A stretch of 10,861 nucleotides of DNA from Oehlia diaphana. Taxonomy: Eukaryota; Glomeromycota; Glomeromycetes; Glomerales; Glomeraceae. This document shows, one piece after another, positions 1-6,975 of the stretch. Location: assembly GCA_003833135.1 (NCBI GenBank), contig QZLH01001106.1:23250-34110 (forward strand). Direction: 5' to 3'. A model generated the notes under the pieces. That model worked only from the letters and a program-made list of their open reading frames with translations, was not told where the DNA came from and did not search any database. A program made the translations under genes and the position numbers. Every line of letters begins with the position of its first letter. The stretch's first letter is position 1.

Positions 1-915
1 ATAAATCAGTCCTTTGGCCTTTTTCGTTCCCATCTTTTCTTTGATCATGATTTCATCTATACTATTATCCAGTCCTATAATAAAATTTCTCCAGCACAAA
101 ATTTCCGCCTGATTAGCCTTTATCCTTTCATTTTCTGCAGTACATGCATTCTCATATAAGCGGTTTATATTTTGCAATACGTCTGAACTTGATAACTCTG
201 CTAGGCCATCCTGGGACTCTATCTTTTCTTGACAATTATTTTTCTCACAGCCCGTCAGCAAAATTTCCGTCATGTGTTTTTTCTCAGGACCATCTACGGT
301 AAAATCAAATACATCCTGCACGATATTTTCCGCTTCTAGTTTCTTCTTATGTGATTGAGATTCTTTGTCCTGAGTTACAGAAGAGGTGGGGGGTTTACTA
401 AGTAAACACGCATCCTCAGATAAGTCCTTGGTAGACGATTCACGTTGTAATTTCTTTTCCCTATTCCTCTGCCTAATCTCATTACTAACCTTTTTCTTAT
501 GTTCCTCATTCAAGAAAGCAACCGTTTCCTTATCTTCAGGTAATAAAGTATCCACCAATGGTTTCTCGTAATGTATTACCGTTGGCGCCTGATCTGCAAC
601 CGAATTGAAGTTAGATGAATGGGTATTAGAAGAATTATCAATTAACGACTGATTCTGTTCCACTTTCGTGAGTCTATCTCTAAACTCAACATTCTCGGCC
701 TTGAGTTTGGCATTTTCAGCATCACGCCTCTCGTTATATTCCTTATTTGCTCTTAGAAACTCGTTATTCCTACGCTTAAGTTCAGCTATTTCAGCATCAG
801 ACACCAAGAGCTTGATTCTAAGATCGCGGATCTCAGTATTCTCCTTCCTAAGTTCTGCATTTTCAGCTTCAAGTTCAGTGATACGCTGTTTCAATACTTC
901 AAGCTCGGATGACAT
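1..915 (-). CDS. Coiled-coil protein, lineage-specific family, C-terminus outside window
   Basis: The minus strand is open from an ATG at 915-913 to the left edge: 305 codons with no stop and no need for an intron. Residues about 3-97 are a charged heptad-type coiled coil (MSSELEVLKQRITELEAENA and onward, rich in E, K, L and N). Then come a Ser/Asn/Thr-rich linker, a second basic/acidic helical stretch (about residues 125-165, NEEHKKKVSNEIRQRNREKK) and a further helical segment near the edge ending KMGTKKAKGLIY. No enzymatic motif, signal peptide or membrane segment is visible. The start lies 157 bp downstream of the stop of the SAM gene, on the same strand, with TATATA just upstream. Coiled coil followed by a 'KKAKG-IY' segment resembles a large uncharacterised family I associate with Rhizophagus; that link is from memory. 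Function unknown. It is oligomeric or scaffold-like at most by inference. Confidence 0.75.
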   Translation of the reverse strand, partial: MSSELEVLKQRITELEAENAELRKENTEIRDLRIKLLVSDAEIAELKRRNNEFLRANKEYNERRDAENAKLKAENVEFRDRLTKVEQNQSLIDNSSNTHSSNFNSVADQAPTVIHYEKPLVDTLLPEDKETVAFLNEEHKKKVSNEIRQRNREKKLQRESSTKDLSEDACLLSKPPTSSVTQDKESQSHKKKLEAENIVQDVFDFTVDGPEKKHMTEILLTGCEKNNCQEKIESQDGLAELSSSDVLQNINRLYENACTAENERIKANQAEILCWRNFIIGLDNSIDEIMIKEKMGTKKAKGLIY

Positions 916-919
916 GATC

Positions 920-925
920 TATATA
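920..925 (-). promoter_or_regulatory. TATA-like motif of the coiled-coil gene
   Basis: On the minus strand TATATA ends four bases before the ATG at 915. A second TATATA lies at 938-943. If either is the core promoter, the one at 938 leaves a more normal leader. No other element is recognisable. Confidence 0.3.
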
Positions 926-1072
926 ACTAATACAATGTATATAAGCATTCAAAATAAAAAATATATCACATGTTTTCCCTTACAGCCCGTAAGTGAAATT
1001 TGCCAAGAAAATTTTTTATTAATACATGCGGAAAATAAATACAAATGTTCAGGACGTAGCCCAGGATACATA

Positions 1073-2250
1073 TTATTTTTTAATAATTTTTTCGATCCTA
1101 GCCCTCTTGCTAGTTGAGGAACTATCTACACTAACCCGATCCTTCAATAACCCTACAATTATGCCGATTACCCTTTTCACGTTGCTTCGAAGTAATTCGG
1201 GATTATCTTTAACTGCGGACTTCGTGAGATTAATTTGGTATTCGCTTCCACTCGTAGAGTATATACCATCAGGAGTATATATGATAAAATGCCACTCTGT
1301 GCCTGTGGTCACAATACCATAGATATAGTCGAAATAGTCATTCCCAAAAGCTTGATTCGCGGTTTGTTTCTTTTTATTGGTCTGGAATGCACTTTCAAGT
1401 TGCGCCAGATTCTGAAGAAAAAATAAAATGCTATTAATAGTATTGAATCTTCTATAAAGCACGAACGGATAGTAAATTTACCTGCGCATATCCAATCTTA
1501 ATATTACGAGGCTTTCCTTCGGTAATACATAGGAGGTCTTCTAGACTTTTGATTGCGTAGTCTACTCTGCCTGTTGCATCCTCACCGGATATATCTTTCT
1601 GTAAAACTATAAATATATCTTGGGAGGTAAGTTTTTTAGCTATAGCGATGGATGCATGGAGAATCGATGAAATAAATTCACAGTGCGTCGCCTCATTGGC
1701 ATCGGTCATGGTTTCCACATTTGAAAGTTTTAAGATAATGTCTTCCATACAGTATTCGAATGCCTTATCATCATCACTAATCTCCTCGAAGACTGTAGAG
1801 AAAAATAAGTTAATATATGTAATACTCCAATCTGAAAAATTAAGAGAGTAATCACATACCAGGAGTAAACTGCTTGATGTTTGTTATATCCTTCCCGTTC
1901 ACCTTATTTTTACGCAACATCTCTTTCAAGTCATCGAGAGTTTTAAGTGATGAATAGTTTCTTATTTTTTGGCCAAGACCTTCAATGAATTCTGCGAGAA
2001 CTGTTGCTGGACCTAAAGCGAAGCCAATACTGCGAAAGTCCTCTTTAGTTAACTTGAGAAAGGCTAGGCCAGTAATTTCTTCCTTGCGTAAAATTTTAAA
2101 GTGAGTCTCCTTGAGCTTCAGGTCTTTCCTTCCCAAATAATCAATAAGCTCCTCTGTATTAAAGTCCTTAACCACGTCCGACATTGTTCTAGTAGATATT
2201 TCTTCCGTTATTGAGACGGGTGAAGCAGGTGAAGAAGCTTGTGAAGACAT
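1073..2250 (-). CDS. SAM domain-PD-(D/E)XK nuclease-like protein, three exons
   Basis: Three exons join in frame: 2250-1860, 1792-1482 and 1411-1073, with introns 1859-1793 (GTATGT...ACAG) and 1481-1412 (GTAAAT...TCAG). They encode 346 residues. Residues about 24-97 form a sterile alpha motif domain, a five-helix interaction fold, seen in the helix run around EELIDYLGRKDLKL and EEITGLAFLKLTKEDFRSIG. Residues about 131-310 show a plausible PD-(D/E)XK nuclease core: E169 in an early helix, D208 (GRVDYAI), E222-G-K224 on the next strand, and a following Q234-x3-Q238 helix. A basic tail ends the protein (SKRARIEKIIKK). Splicing removes the stops, and the second junction falls directly in the nuclease motif region, which supports the model. 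No damage is seen. The SAM domain probably recruits partners and the nuclease fold would act on DNA or RNA; activity is inferred. Similar domains occur as Crinkler effector C-termini and in fungal expansions, and a Crinkler header lies upstream. Confidence 0.8.
1412..1481 (-). other. Intron 2 of the SAM-nuclease gene
   Basis: 70 bp, phase 0, GTAAATTTAC at the donor and TTTTTTCTTCAG at the acceptor. Reading through it gives a stop within a few codons. Removing it joins GYAQ to NLAQLES without changing frame. Confidence 0.85.
1793..1859 (-). other. Intron 1 of the SAM-nuclease gene
   Basis: 67 bp, phase 1, donor GTATGTGATT, acceptor TTTTTCTCTACAG. The split codon becomes Val, joining KQFTP to FEEISDDD. 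Without splicing the frame ends at a TGA inside the intron. Confidence 0.85.
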
Positions 2251-2624
2251 AGCGTTTATATATATGTGCTTGTGTTTGTGCTTGCGAAAAAATATGTACT
2301 TGACTGCAGTTACAGGTAAAGCTGGTTTATGGATATAAAAGTATTTTTAGTTTCCAGTGTAAAGTGCTCGGAGAGAAATAATAGATTTTTTGTATCGATT
2401 CATAATGCATTTGCCCAATATATATGCAATTAAGATGTAGTACAGAATTGTCAGGCGATTATATTACATCATTACACGTGATATTTTTCAAGATTTATGA
2501 CAAAAACATAATATATGCTTTATTTAAAAAATAAAAAAATCTTGCCGGAAGCCGGCCTACATTACATAAAAATTGCGAATATATCGCTATTACATAAATA
2601 TAGATAAAAAATTCTAACTAGTTG
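2251..2624. other. Gene-free spacer
   Basis: About 370 bp of AT-rich sequence with frequent stops in all frames. It holds a GC-rich spot with the palindrome GCCGGC (2551-2556), preceded by GCCGG at 2544-2548, a short hairpin GCGA-ATATA-TCGC near 2576, and ATTACATAAA repeated directly at 2561 and 2589. I see no gene, tRNA or convincing terminator here. Confidence 0.5.
2255..2264 (-). promoter_or_regulatory. TATA-like motif of the SAM-nuclease gene
   Basis: TATATATAAA on the minus strand, ending four bases before the ATG at 2250. Either the leader is nearly absent or the real start of transcription uses another site. It resembles a TATA box by sequence only. Confidence 0.35.
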
Positions 2625-2903
2625 CTAGGCAAGAATTCGGATATGGATACGGTCTTCATCATCAGACGTAATGTTAAAATAGGAAAAAATCCTATCTTCT
2701 GTTCACATAGGCTTCTCTTCAGGATAAATTTGGCAGAGGAAGTCGTTACGGTTGATTGCTCCTAGCTTCTTTCTTACTTCTTCTTCAAGATCAGAGACTG
2801 TTTTATCCTTGGAAATCTCAATCACGAAAATTACGTTCTTATTTCCTGCGTTACAGTAGCAGAAGTTAAGACTAATAATATCATTATCTGCGCTGGTAGA
2901 CAT
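2625..2903 (-). pseudogene. Crinkler-like N-terminal header, early stop
   Basis: From the ATG at 2903 the first 66 codons read as a Crinkler (CRN)-type ubiquitin-fold header: a beta hairpin (SLNFCYCN; VIFVIEIS), then the helix TVSDLEEEVRKKLG and the FLCQIYPEEKP turn at residues 55-65. In oomycetes and some fungi this header precedes nuclease or kinase-like effector domains and is linked to secretion or translocation. No cleavable signal peptide is visible. A TGA at 2705-2703 ends the frame. In the same frame 25 more codons follow to a TAG at 2627-2625, including the strand-like RIHIRIL that would finish a ubiquitin fold, so I read the TGA as a nonsense mutation. No effector domain follows. 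The alternative is a natural 66-residue peptide. The upstream region has TATATA about 50 bp before the start. Confidence 0.55.
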
Positions 2904-3502
2904 CTTATTTTCCTAAATACAAGGCTCATAGTGAGAAAAACTCATTCCCATACATATATAACTTCTAGCATATACATACCTTAGCGAAGCACTTACAGGT
3001 AAATTTTTTCAGGAAAGTTGGCTGAACTTCCACATACCTCTACATGCTTTATATCTTGCTGGAAAAAAGATAAGGAGGTATGAGGCGTAATTAGTATTGT
3101 CGTATGATACCAAGAGTTCTATGAAAGCACATGTAAATGGAATCCTTATACCTTTTCACATGTAGATCTACCGGAAAGACATATAGTTAGTCTTACGCCT
3201 GACGATCTCAAAATTGTGACTCCCTCAACCCTCCATAACATATGCTTTTACCGTCAGTATTTACTTTTACGGTAGGTCCTGTCTTGCAACTAGACCTTCT
3301 TTCACATTTTTCTCATGTTGTTCGGGAAAAAAAAATAAAGAATAAAGGTTAATATGTTTTTTCGAATATATATGCGAAAATTAATATGTTGTACAAGACC
3401 TAATATGTGATCGACCTATTTTCTGTCACACAATCTGTGGCTCAGCAAATTCTTCCGAGCTGATAATCACCGCTCCAGATTAGTTAGATCAGTGAGGTAC
3501 CA
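2904..3502. other. Gene-poor spacer
   Basis: About 600 bp. The left end should contain the promoter of the Crinkler-like gene (TATATA near 2955). The middle holds a coding-like plus-strand stretch listed separately. The right part (3276-3502), 3' of the F-box/LRR gene, is AT-rich with a poly-A run at 3328. No RNA gene was recognised. Confidence 0.45.
3012..3275 (+). pseudogene. Possible coding remnant, unidentified
   Basis: One plus-strand frame from 3012 to the TAG at 3273-3275 has protein-like composition over 87 codons but contains two TGA codons (3081-3083 and 3105-3107). The longest clean part, 3108-3272, has 55 codons with a balanced mix of hydrophobic and charged residues (for example PERHIVSLTPDDLKIVTPST). 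There is no ATG. TTTTTTCAG just before 3012 would serve as a splice acceptor. It could be a degraded exon or chance. I recognise no family. Confidence 0.2.
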
Positions 3503-4804
3503 TCATTCCAATGCTAGTTTCCGATTAAGAAGGCCAGAAATAAAATCGTCAACCATGTCCATAATCATCAGAGGAGGCGTATTATTACTATAGACATCTT
3601 CATCTTCTGTTTCAGTTTCGGAGCCAGAGCAAGAAGATTTTGAATCAGAGCAGTACTCTTCATCAAAATTTTCGATATGAATATTTGGATTTAGCTGGTC
3701 CATGGCTTTTTTGCTAATATTTTCACATTCTTCCAAATCTAGAAATTTTAAATTGAGACATGAGCGAGCAATTTCTTTGATAGTCATACTGGTAATATTG
3801 CAACATCCAAGGCTGAGATACTGAAGCTTCGGGCAGGAGCGAATAACATTGCAGATTGATAATTCACTAATGAATGTACAACCACTTAGATCGAGATATT
3901 CTAATTTATGACAAGAATGAGCCAGCGCTTCAGTAACCTCATCACCAATATCATTACCATCGATCTCTAAGTGTCTTAATTTCGGAGATTCTTTGATGAT
4001 GGCTATAATCAATTCATCATTTCATAAAGCCATAGCCCCACTAAACCCAAGATACTCTATTTTGAAGCGTCTTCGCATCAAAGTACTAGCATCTTTGACA
4101 TCCCCCCTACTATATGAAATATCAAGATTTCGTAAATTTGGGCATGAGTTTAAGATGCAACTTATAGATTTATCTGTGATCCGACGTGCTTCGGCAAAAT
4201 GGAACTCTTGCAAATCATGGCAATTATCTGCAATTACAAACAAAGATTTATCGGTAATATTTCTGCAGTAGGAAATATTTAGATATTCTAATTTACGGCA
4301 TGATCCTACGATCGCATATATACCTTTATCAGTTATTTCTTGAGCGTCCCACAGATTGAGATATCTCAAATTAGGATATGATTCCACTATTATAAATAGT
4401 GATCTATCACCAAAACATATACTTTCTTTGAAATTTAAATGAATTATATTTGGGAATGTATCCACAATATTTTTTATTTTTCTATCCGAAAGGGAATGGT
4501 AATAAGTAATTTCTAGATGGGTTACATTCGAAACATAAGCTGGCTTATGCTTTTCATTCATTATTTTTATAAATTTTTCCAAATGAGTACGGTCTCTCTC
4601 TTGATAGGCATAATCGTCTGGAAAATAATGGTAACATTTCAGGTCATTCCCCTTTAGTTCGATATATTTCTATAAGCTAGGAATGGCACATCTGTACCAT
4701 AATCGAGAAACAAATAGGGCGGAATAAAGGGATTTATCTATCGCTAAAAAATGTAAAATCTGTTCTAATAGTTCTGGTAAATAAAAGATGCTTGAATGCG
4801 CCAT
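3503..4804 (-). pseudogene. F-box/leucine-rich repeat protein with two in-frame stops
   Basis: One minus-strand frame of 434 codons runs from the ATG at 4804-4802 to the TGA at 3505-3503. Residues 9-44 are an F-box (LPELLEQILHFL, then SALFVSRLWYRCA), the Skp1-binding part of SCF ubiquitin ligases. From about residue 87 to 370 come repeated leucine-rich repeats of the cysteine-containing AMN1/Grr1 kind (C-x-x-L-x-x-L-x-(L/I)-x-x-C-x-x-IT), which would select substrates. An acidic Ser/Glu/Asp tail sits at about 382-404. TAG at 4672-4670 (codon 45) lies directly after the F-box, where such proteins usually have Trp after the Leu. TGA at 4024-4022 (codon 261) falls inside the repeats. Frame is kept across both, so the damage is two point mutations. 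The retropepsin-like gene ends only 53 bp upstream. Proteins starting after the first stop would lack the F-box. Confidence 0.8.
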
Positions 4805-4814
4805 AAATGGTTTG

Positions 4815-4821
4815 TATTATA
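4815..4821 (-). promoter_or_regulatory. TATA-like motif of the F-box/LRR gene
   Basis: TATAATA on the minus strand, ten bases before the ATG at 4804, within the 53-bp gap after the retropepsin-like gene. Weak match. Confidence 0.2.
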
Positions 4822-4857
4822 TGCTGTATCTTTAATCGAAAAAATAAAATTAGACGG

Positions 4858-5334
4858 TCAGTGCTCCAGATCCGCATATTTGGAATCATTGGTTTCTTTG
4901 GACTCAGATGAATCTGTCTCCTCACAGAATGGCACAAAATCACCATATATTGTTAATCCTTGTTTTTCCATATCTATTTTTGCTTCGTGAAGCCATAACC
5001 ATGATAATCCTAATACAAGGTCTGCTTTCGGCTTTTCAATGACCATGAAATCATTAAAAACATCGTCACCATTAGTAGATACTAGTCTATCTTTTCCCTT
5101 GTATCGAAAAGATAAATCCAGACATCCCAACCTGTTCTTTCCTTTATATTCAGTGTACTCTATTTCGAGCTTATCGACCAAGCTTCTTCTAATTTTATTC
5201 ACTCTAGAAGTTGTGTCAATCAATGCCTTGACTGTATAGTTACTGCACCCTGCTTTCATTGCTTCGTGACGACTTTTTAGATCTATATCGTCATCTCCCT
5301 GAAAATGCCAAACTTTACATTCTATATAAGCCAT
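4858..5334 (-). CDS. Stand-alone retropepsin-like aspartic protease-fold protein
   Basis: 158 codons from the ATG at 5334. Residues 34-129 match a retroviral-type aspartic protease fold. The active-site strand is ALID40-T-T followed by SRVNKIRRSLVDKL, and the second half has LVLGLSWLWLHEAKID (107-121) then LTI, the pattern 'LG-x-x-WL-x-x-H...D...LTI' seen in Ty3/gypsy-type and DDI1-like proteases. The usual D-T/S-G triad reads D-T-T, so catalysis is uncertain. The last 20 residues are acidic and Ser-rich. No reverse transcriptase, RNase H, integrase or gag lies beside it, so this is not a retrotransposon body. A domesticated protease-fold gene is the best reading. The ORF is undamaged, unlike its neighbours on both sides, and sits 80 bp after the recombinase stop. 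As a half-fold it would need to dimerise. Confidence 0.65.
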   Translation of the reverse strand: MAYIECKVWHFQGDDDIDLKSRHEAMKAGCSNYTVKALIDTTSRVNKIRRSLVDKLEIEYTEYKGKNRLGCLDLSFRYKGKDRLVSTNGDDVFNDFMVIEKPKADLVLGLSWLWLHEAKIDMEKQGLTIYGDFVPFCEETDSSESKETNDSKYADLEH

Positions 5335-5345
5335 TTTTACGATAC

Positions 5346-5353
5346 TTTATATA
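5346..5353 (-). promoter_or_regulatory. TATA-like motif of the retropepsin-like gene
   Basis: TATATAAA on the minus strand, eleven bases before the ATG at 5334, in the 80-bp gap after the recombinase gene. Confidence 0.35.
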
Positions 5354-5414
5354 TGCTATATCTTGCCTGGGCAAAAAATAAAATTAATAAATGATATCTA
5401 ACCCTTATATGTGA

Positions 5415-6599
5415 TTAGTTTTCATCAAAGATGCAAAATGGTTCTGCCTGATTATATGGTTCTCCCCTTTTTCGCATATTGATTATAATATATCTCTTGG
5501 ATGGAGAAGCATGGTTATCATGCGAATGTCGAAGGGCTTCACTGGCATAAGTGTTAGCCTTCGATGGATTCTTAGGTCCATGCGCTACAGAAGCAAATAC
5601 TGATCCTAATTTGCGCAAAGAGCTAGGAAGTAGTGGTTTACGACTTTCCGTTTCGGGAATAAATTCATCTTTTTTCAGAAATGTACTTAAGTATGTAGAT
5701 CCAGGCTTTCCAGGATCTCGTAACTGTCTGGAAGAAATTGCTTCCTGAATCCATGTAAGCAATTGTCTTGCCCGCTCCTCATTCTTTTCCAGTGATCTAA
5801 ATACTCGAGGAATATCTTGTGCCCCTCTGTTTTTCGTGTACCCAGTTACACCCCCATTAAATATGCGCAAGTTTTTAATTTCAGCGGGATGGATGCAGAG
5901 CATGATCATTACATCAGCTAGGGCCTGTTTATCGGGAATATTAGATACGTTATACTCATCTAATCTTTCCTTAACTGATTCTAATGAAAAGTGATCCGAA
6001 AAATCGATTCCTTCGTTTTCGCGTTGCTTGCTAAGTTCCTTTTAGATTTTATTGGATTCTTTGGTTATCTCCGGAATCTTTGTAGCAGAAATTATTTTTT
6101 CTGGAGCATTGAGAGTTCGCAATTCTCTTCGAAGCCTAGAGAGACGGGATAAGCCAACAACAGGATCGGGGGCAGTTTCGACTAAGGTTCTAGATATCGC
6201 TTTTACATCTCTTTCACTAAGATTATCCCGTACAATACGCTGAGCCGTTTCTTTAATAGTCTCATCAGAACAAGTATTATCAAAGGATACTTGGCATATA
6301 TTCACTTCTGCGAAGCGCCCCTGTGGGCCCCTAGCTTCCGATCCACCCTCTTTGGGAATTACTTGATTTTTACTTCACCCAATTCTCTCGTGAAGAATTA
6401 ATGCATATGCCTGTTCTTTGCTAAACTTATATCCTTTTTGAAGACGATCACGAGCCTGGCGCCTTTTCTCTTTATCCACCTTTGGCACACCAGTTGTCAA
6501 GAGCTCAAGTATTTCTGGGGCATACTGGCTAAGCTCTTCGAGACTCATCTCATTGTTGAGTTTGTGGTCTGTAACGAACTTGGTTGTAATAGCAGACAT
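5415..6599 (-). pseudogene. Probable tyrosine recombinase (Crypton-like) with two in-frame stops
   Basis: A single frame of 395 codons runs from the ATG at 6599 to the TAA at 5417-5415, interrupted by TGA at 6377-6375 (codon 75) and TAA at 6044-6042 (codon 186). Frame is kept across both, and the text between the stops stays protein-like. The C-terminal half fits a tyrosine recombinase. Box I is MLCIHPAEIKNL (residues 233-244), aligning with the usual R-x-x-E-(L/I)-x-x-L but with His237 for Arg. A lysine beta-hairpin follows (VTGYTKNRG, K256), then box II SSLRKLGSVFAS (R329), then RHSH (357-360) and a candidate nucleophile Tyr370. Such enzymes cut and join DNA through a tyrosine-DNA link during integration. 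The N-terminal half is helical and would bind DNA. It lies 376 bp downstream of the primase-helicase on the same strand. With two stops and no box I Arg this copy should be inactive. Family assignment is by motif only. Confidence 0.55.
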
Positions 6600-6607
6600 T
6601 ATATATA
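6600..6607 (-). promoter_or_regulatory. TATA-like motif touching the recombinase start
   Basis: TATATATA on the minus strand directly abuts the ATG at 6599. If this is the core promoter, translation would start further in, or transcripts are nearly leaderless. Confidence 0.3.
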
Positions 6608-6975
6608 GTGGTATGTAGAGTATAGAGTGGTAACTAGATTAATCTGTGATATTCAGATTATATTAAGTGGGAGAAAGTTCAATTCGAAAAAAATATTCTG
6701 TCATTTCACTACCTCATGGTCGGTGAAAACTATCGGAGGGTTAGAGAAAGGGAAAAATATATAACTTATGCGGAGGCCACCCGCTCCGGCCGGGATTATT
6801 TTTCATATATATATATTTGAAAATTGCGGGTAGATAAGATATGCGAAAAAAATAATAATAATCGCACTTGCGCTGAATTTTATATCACCTAGTTGGCCGA
6901 AGACGCTGTGCATAAAGAACAAAAAGACCCTCTTACCCAAACACCATTCTTATGAACCGGCTCCTTATTCGCTCT
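6600..6975. other. Spacer between primase-helicase and recombinase genes
   Basis: 376 bp without a gene. It contains the palindrome CCGGCCGG (6786-6793) in a GC-rich patch, a TA dinucleotide run near 6806-6815, and an AAT triplet run near 6850. It should carry the 3' end of the primase gene and the promoter of the recombinase. No RNA gene seen. Confidence 0.45.

Noticed and set aside
668..1117. Plus-strand Ser/Leu-rich ORF of about 149 codons
   Set aside because: It is antisense to the coiled-coil coding frame, and its composition is what the complement of Glu/Lys/Leu codons gives.
1452..1748. Separate small protein starting at 1748
   Set aside because: It is the middle exon of the SAM-nuclease gene; its last residues come from reading into intron 2.
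4858..5334. LTR retrotransposon
   Set aside because: Only a protease fold is present; no reverse transcriptase, RNase H, integrase, gag or long terminal repeats nearby.
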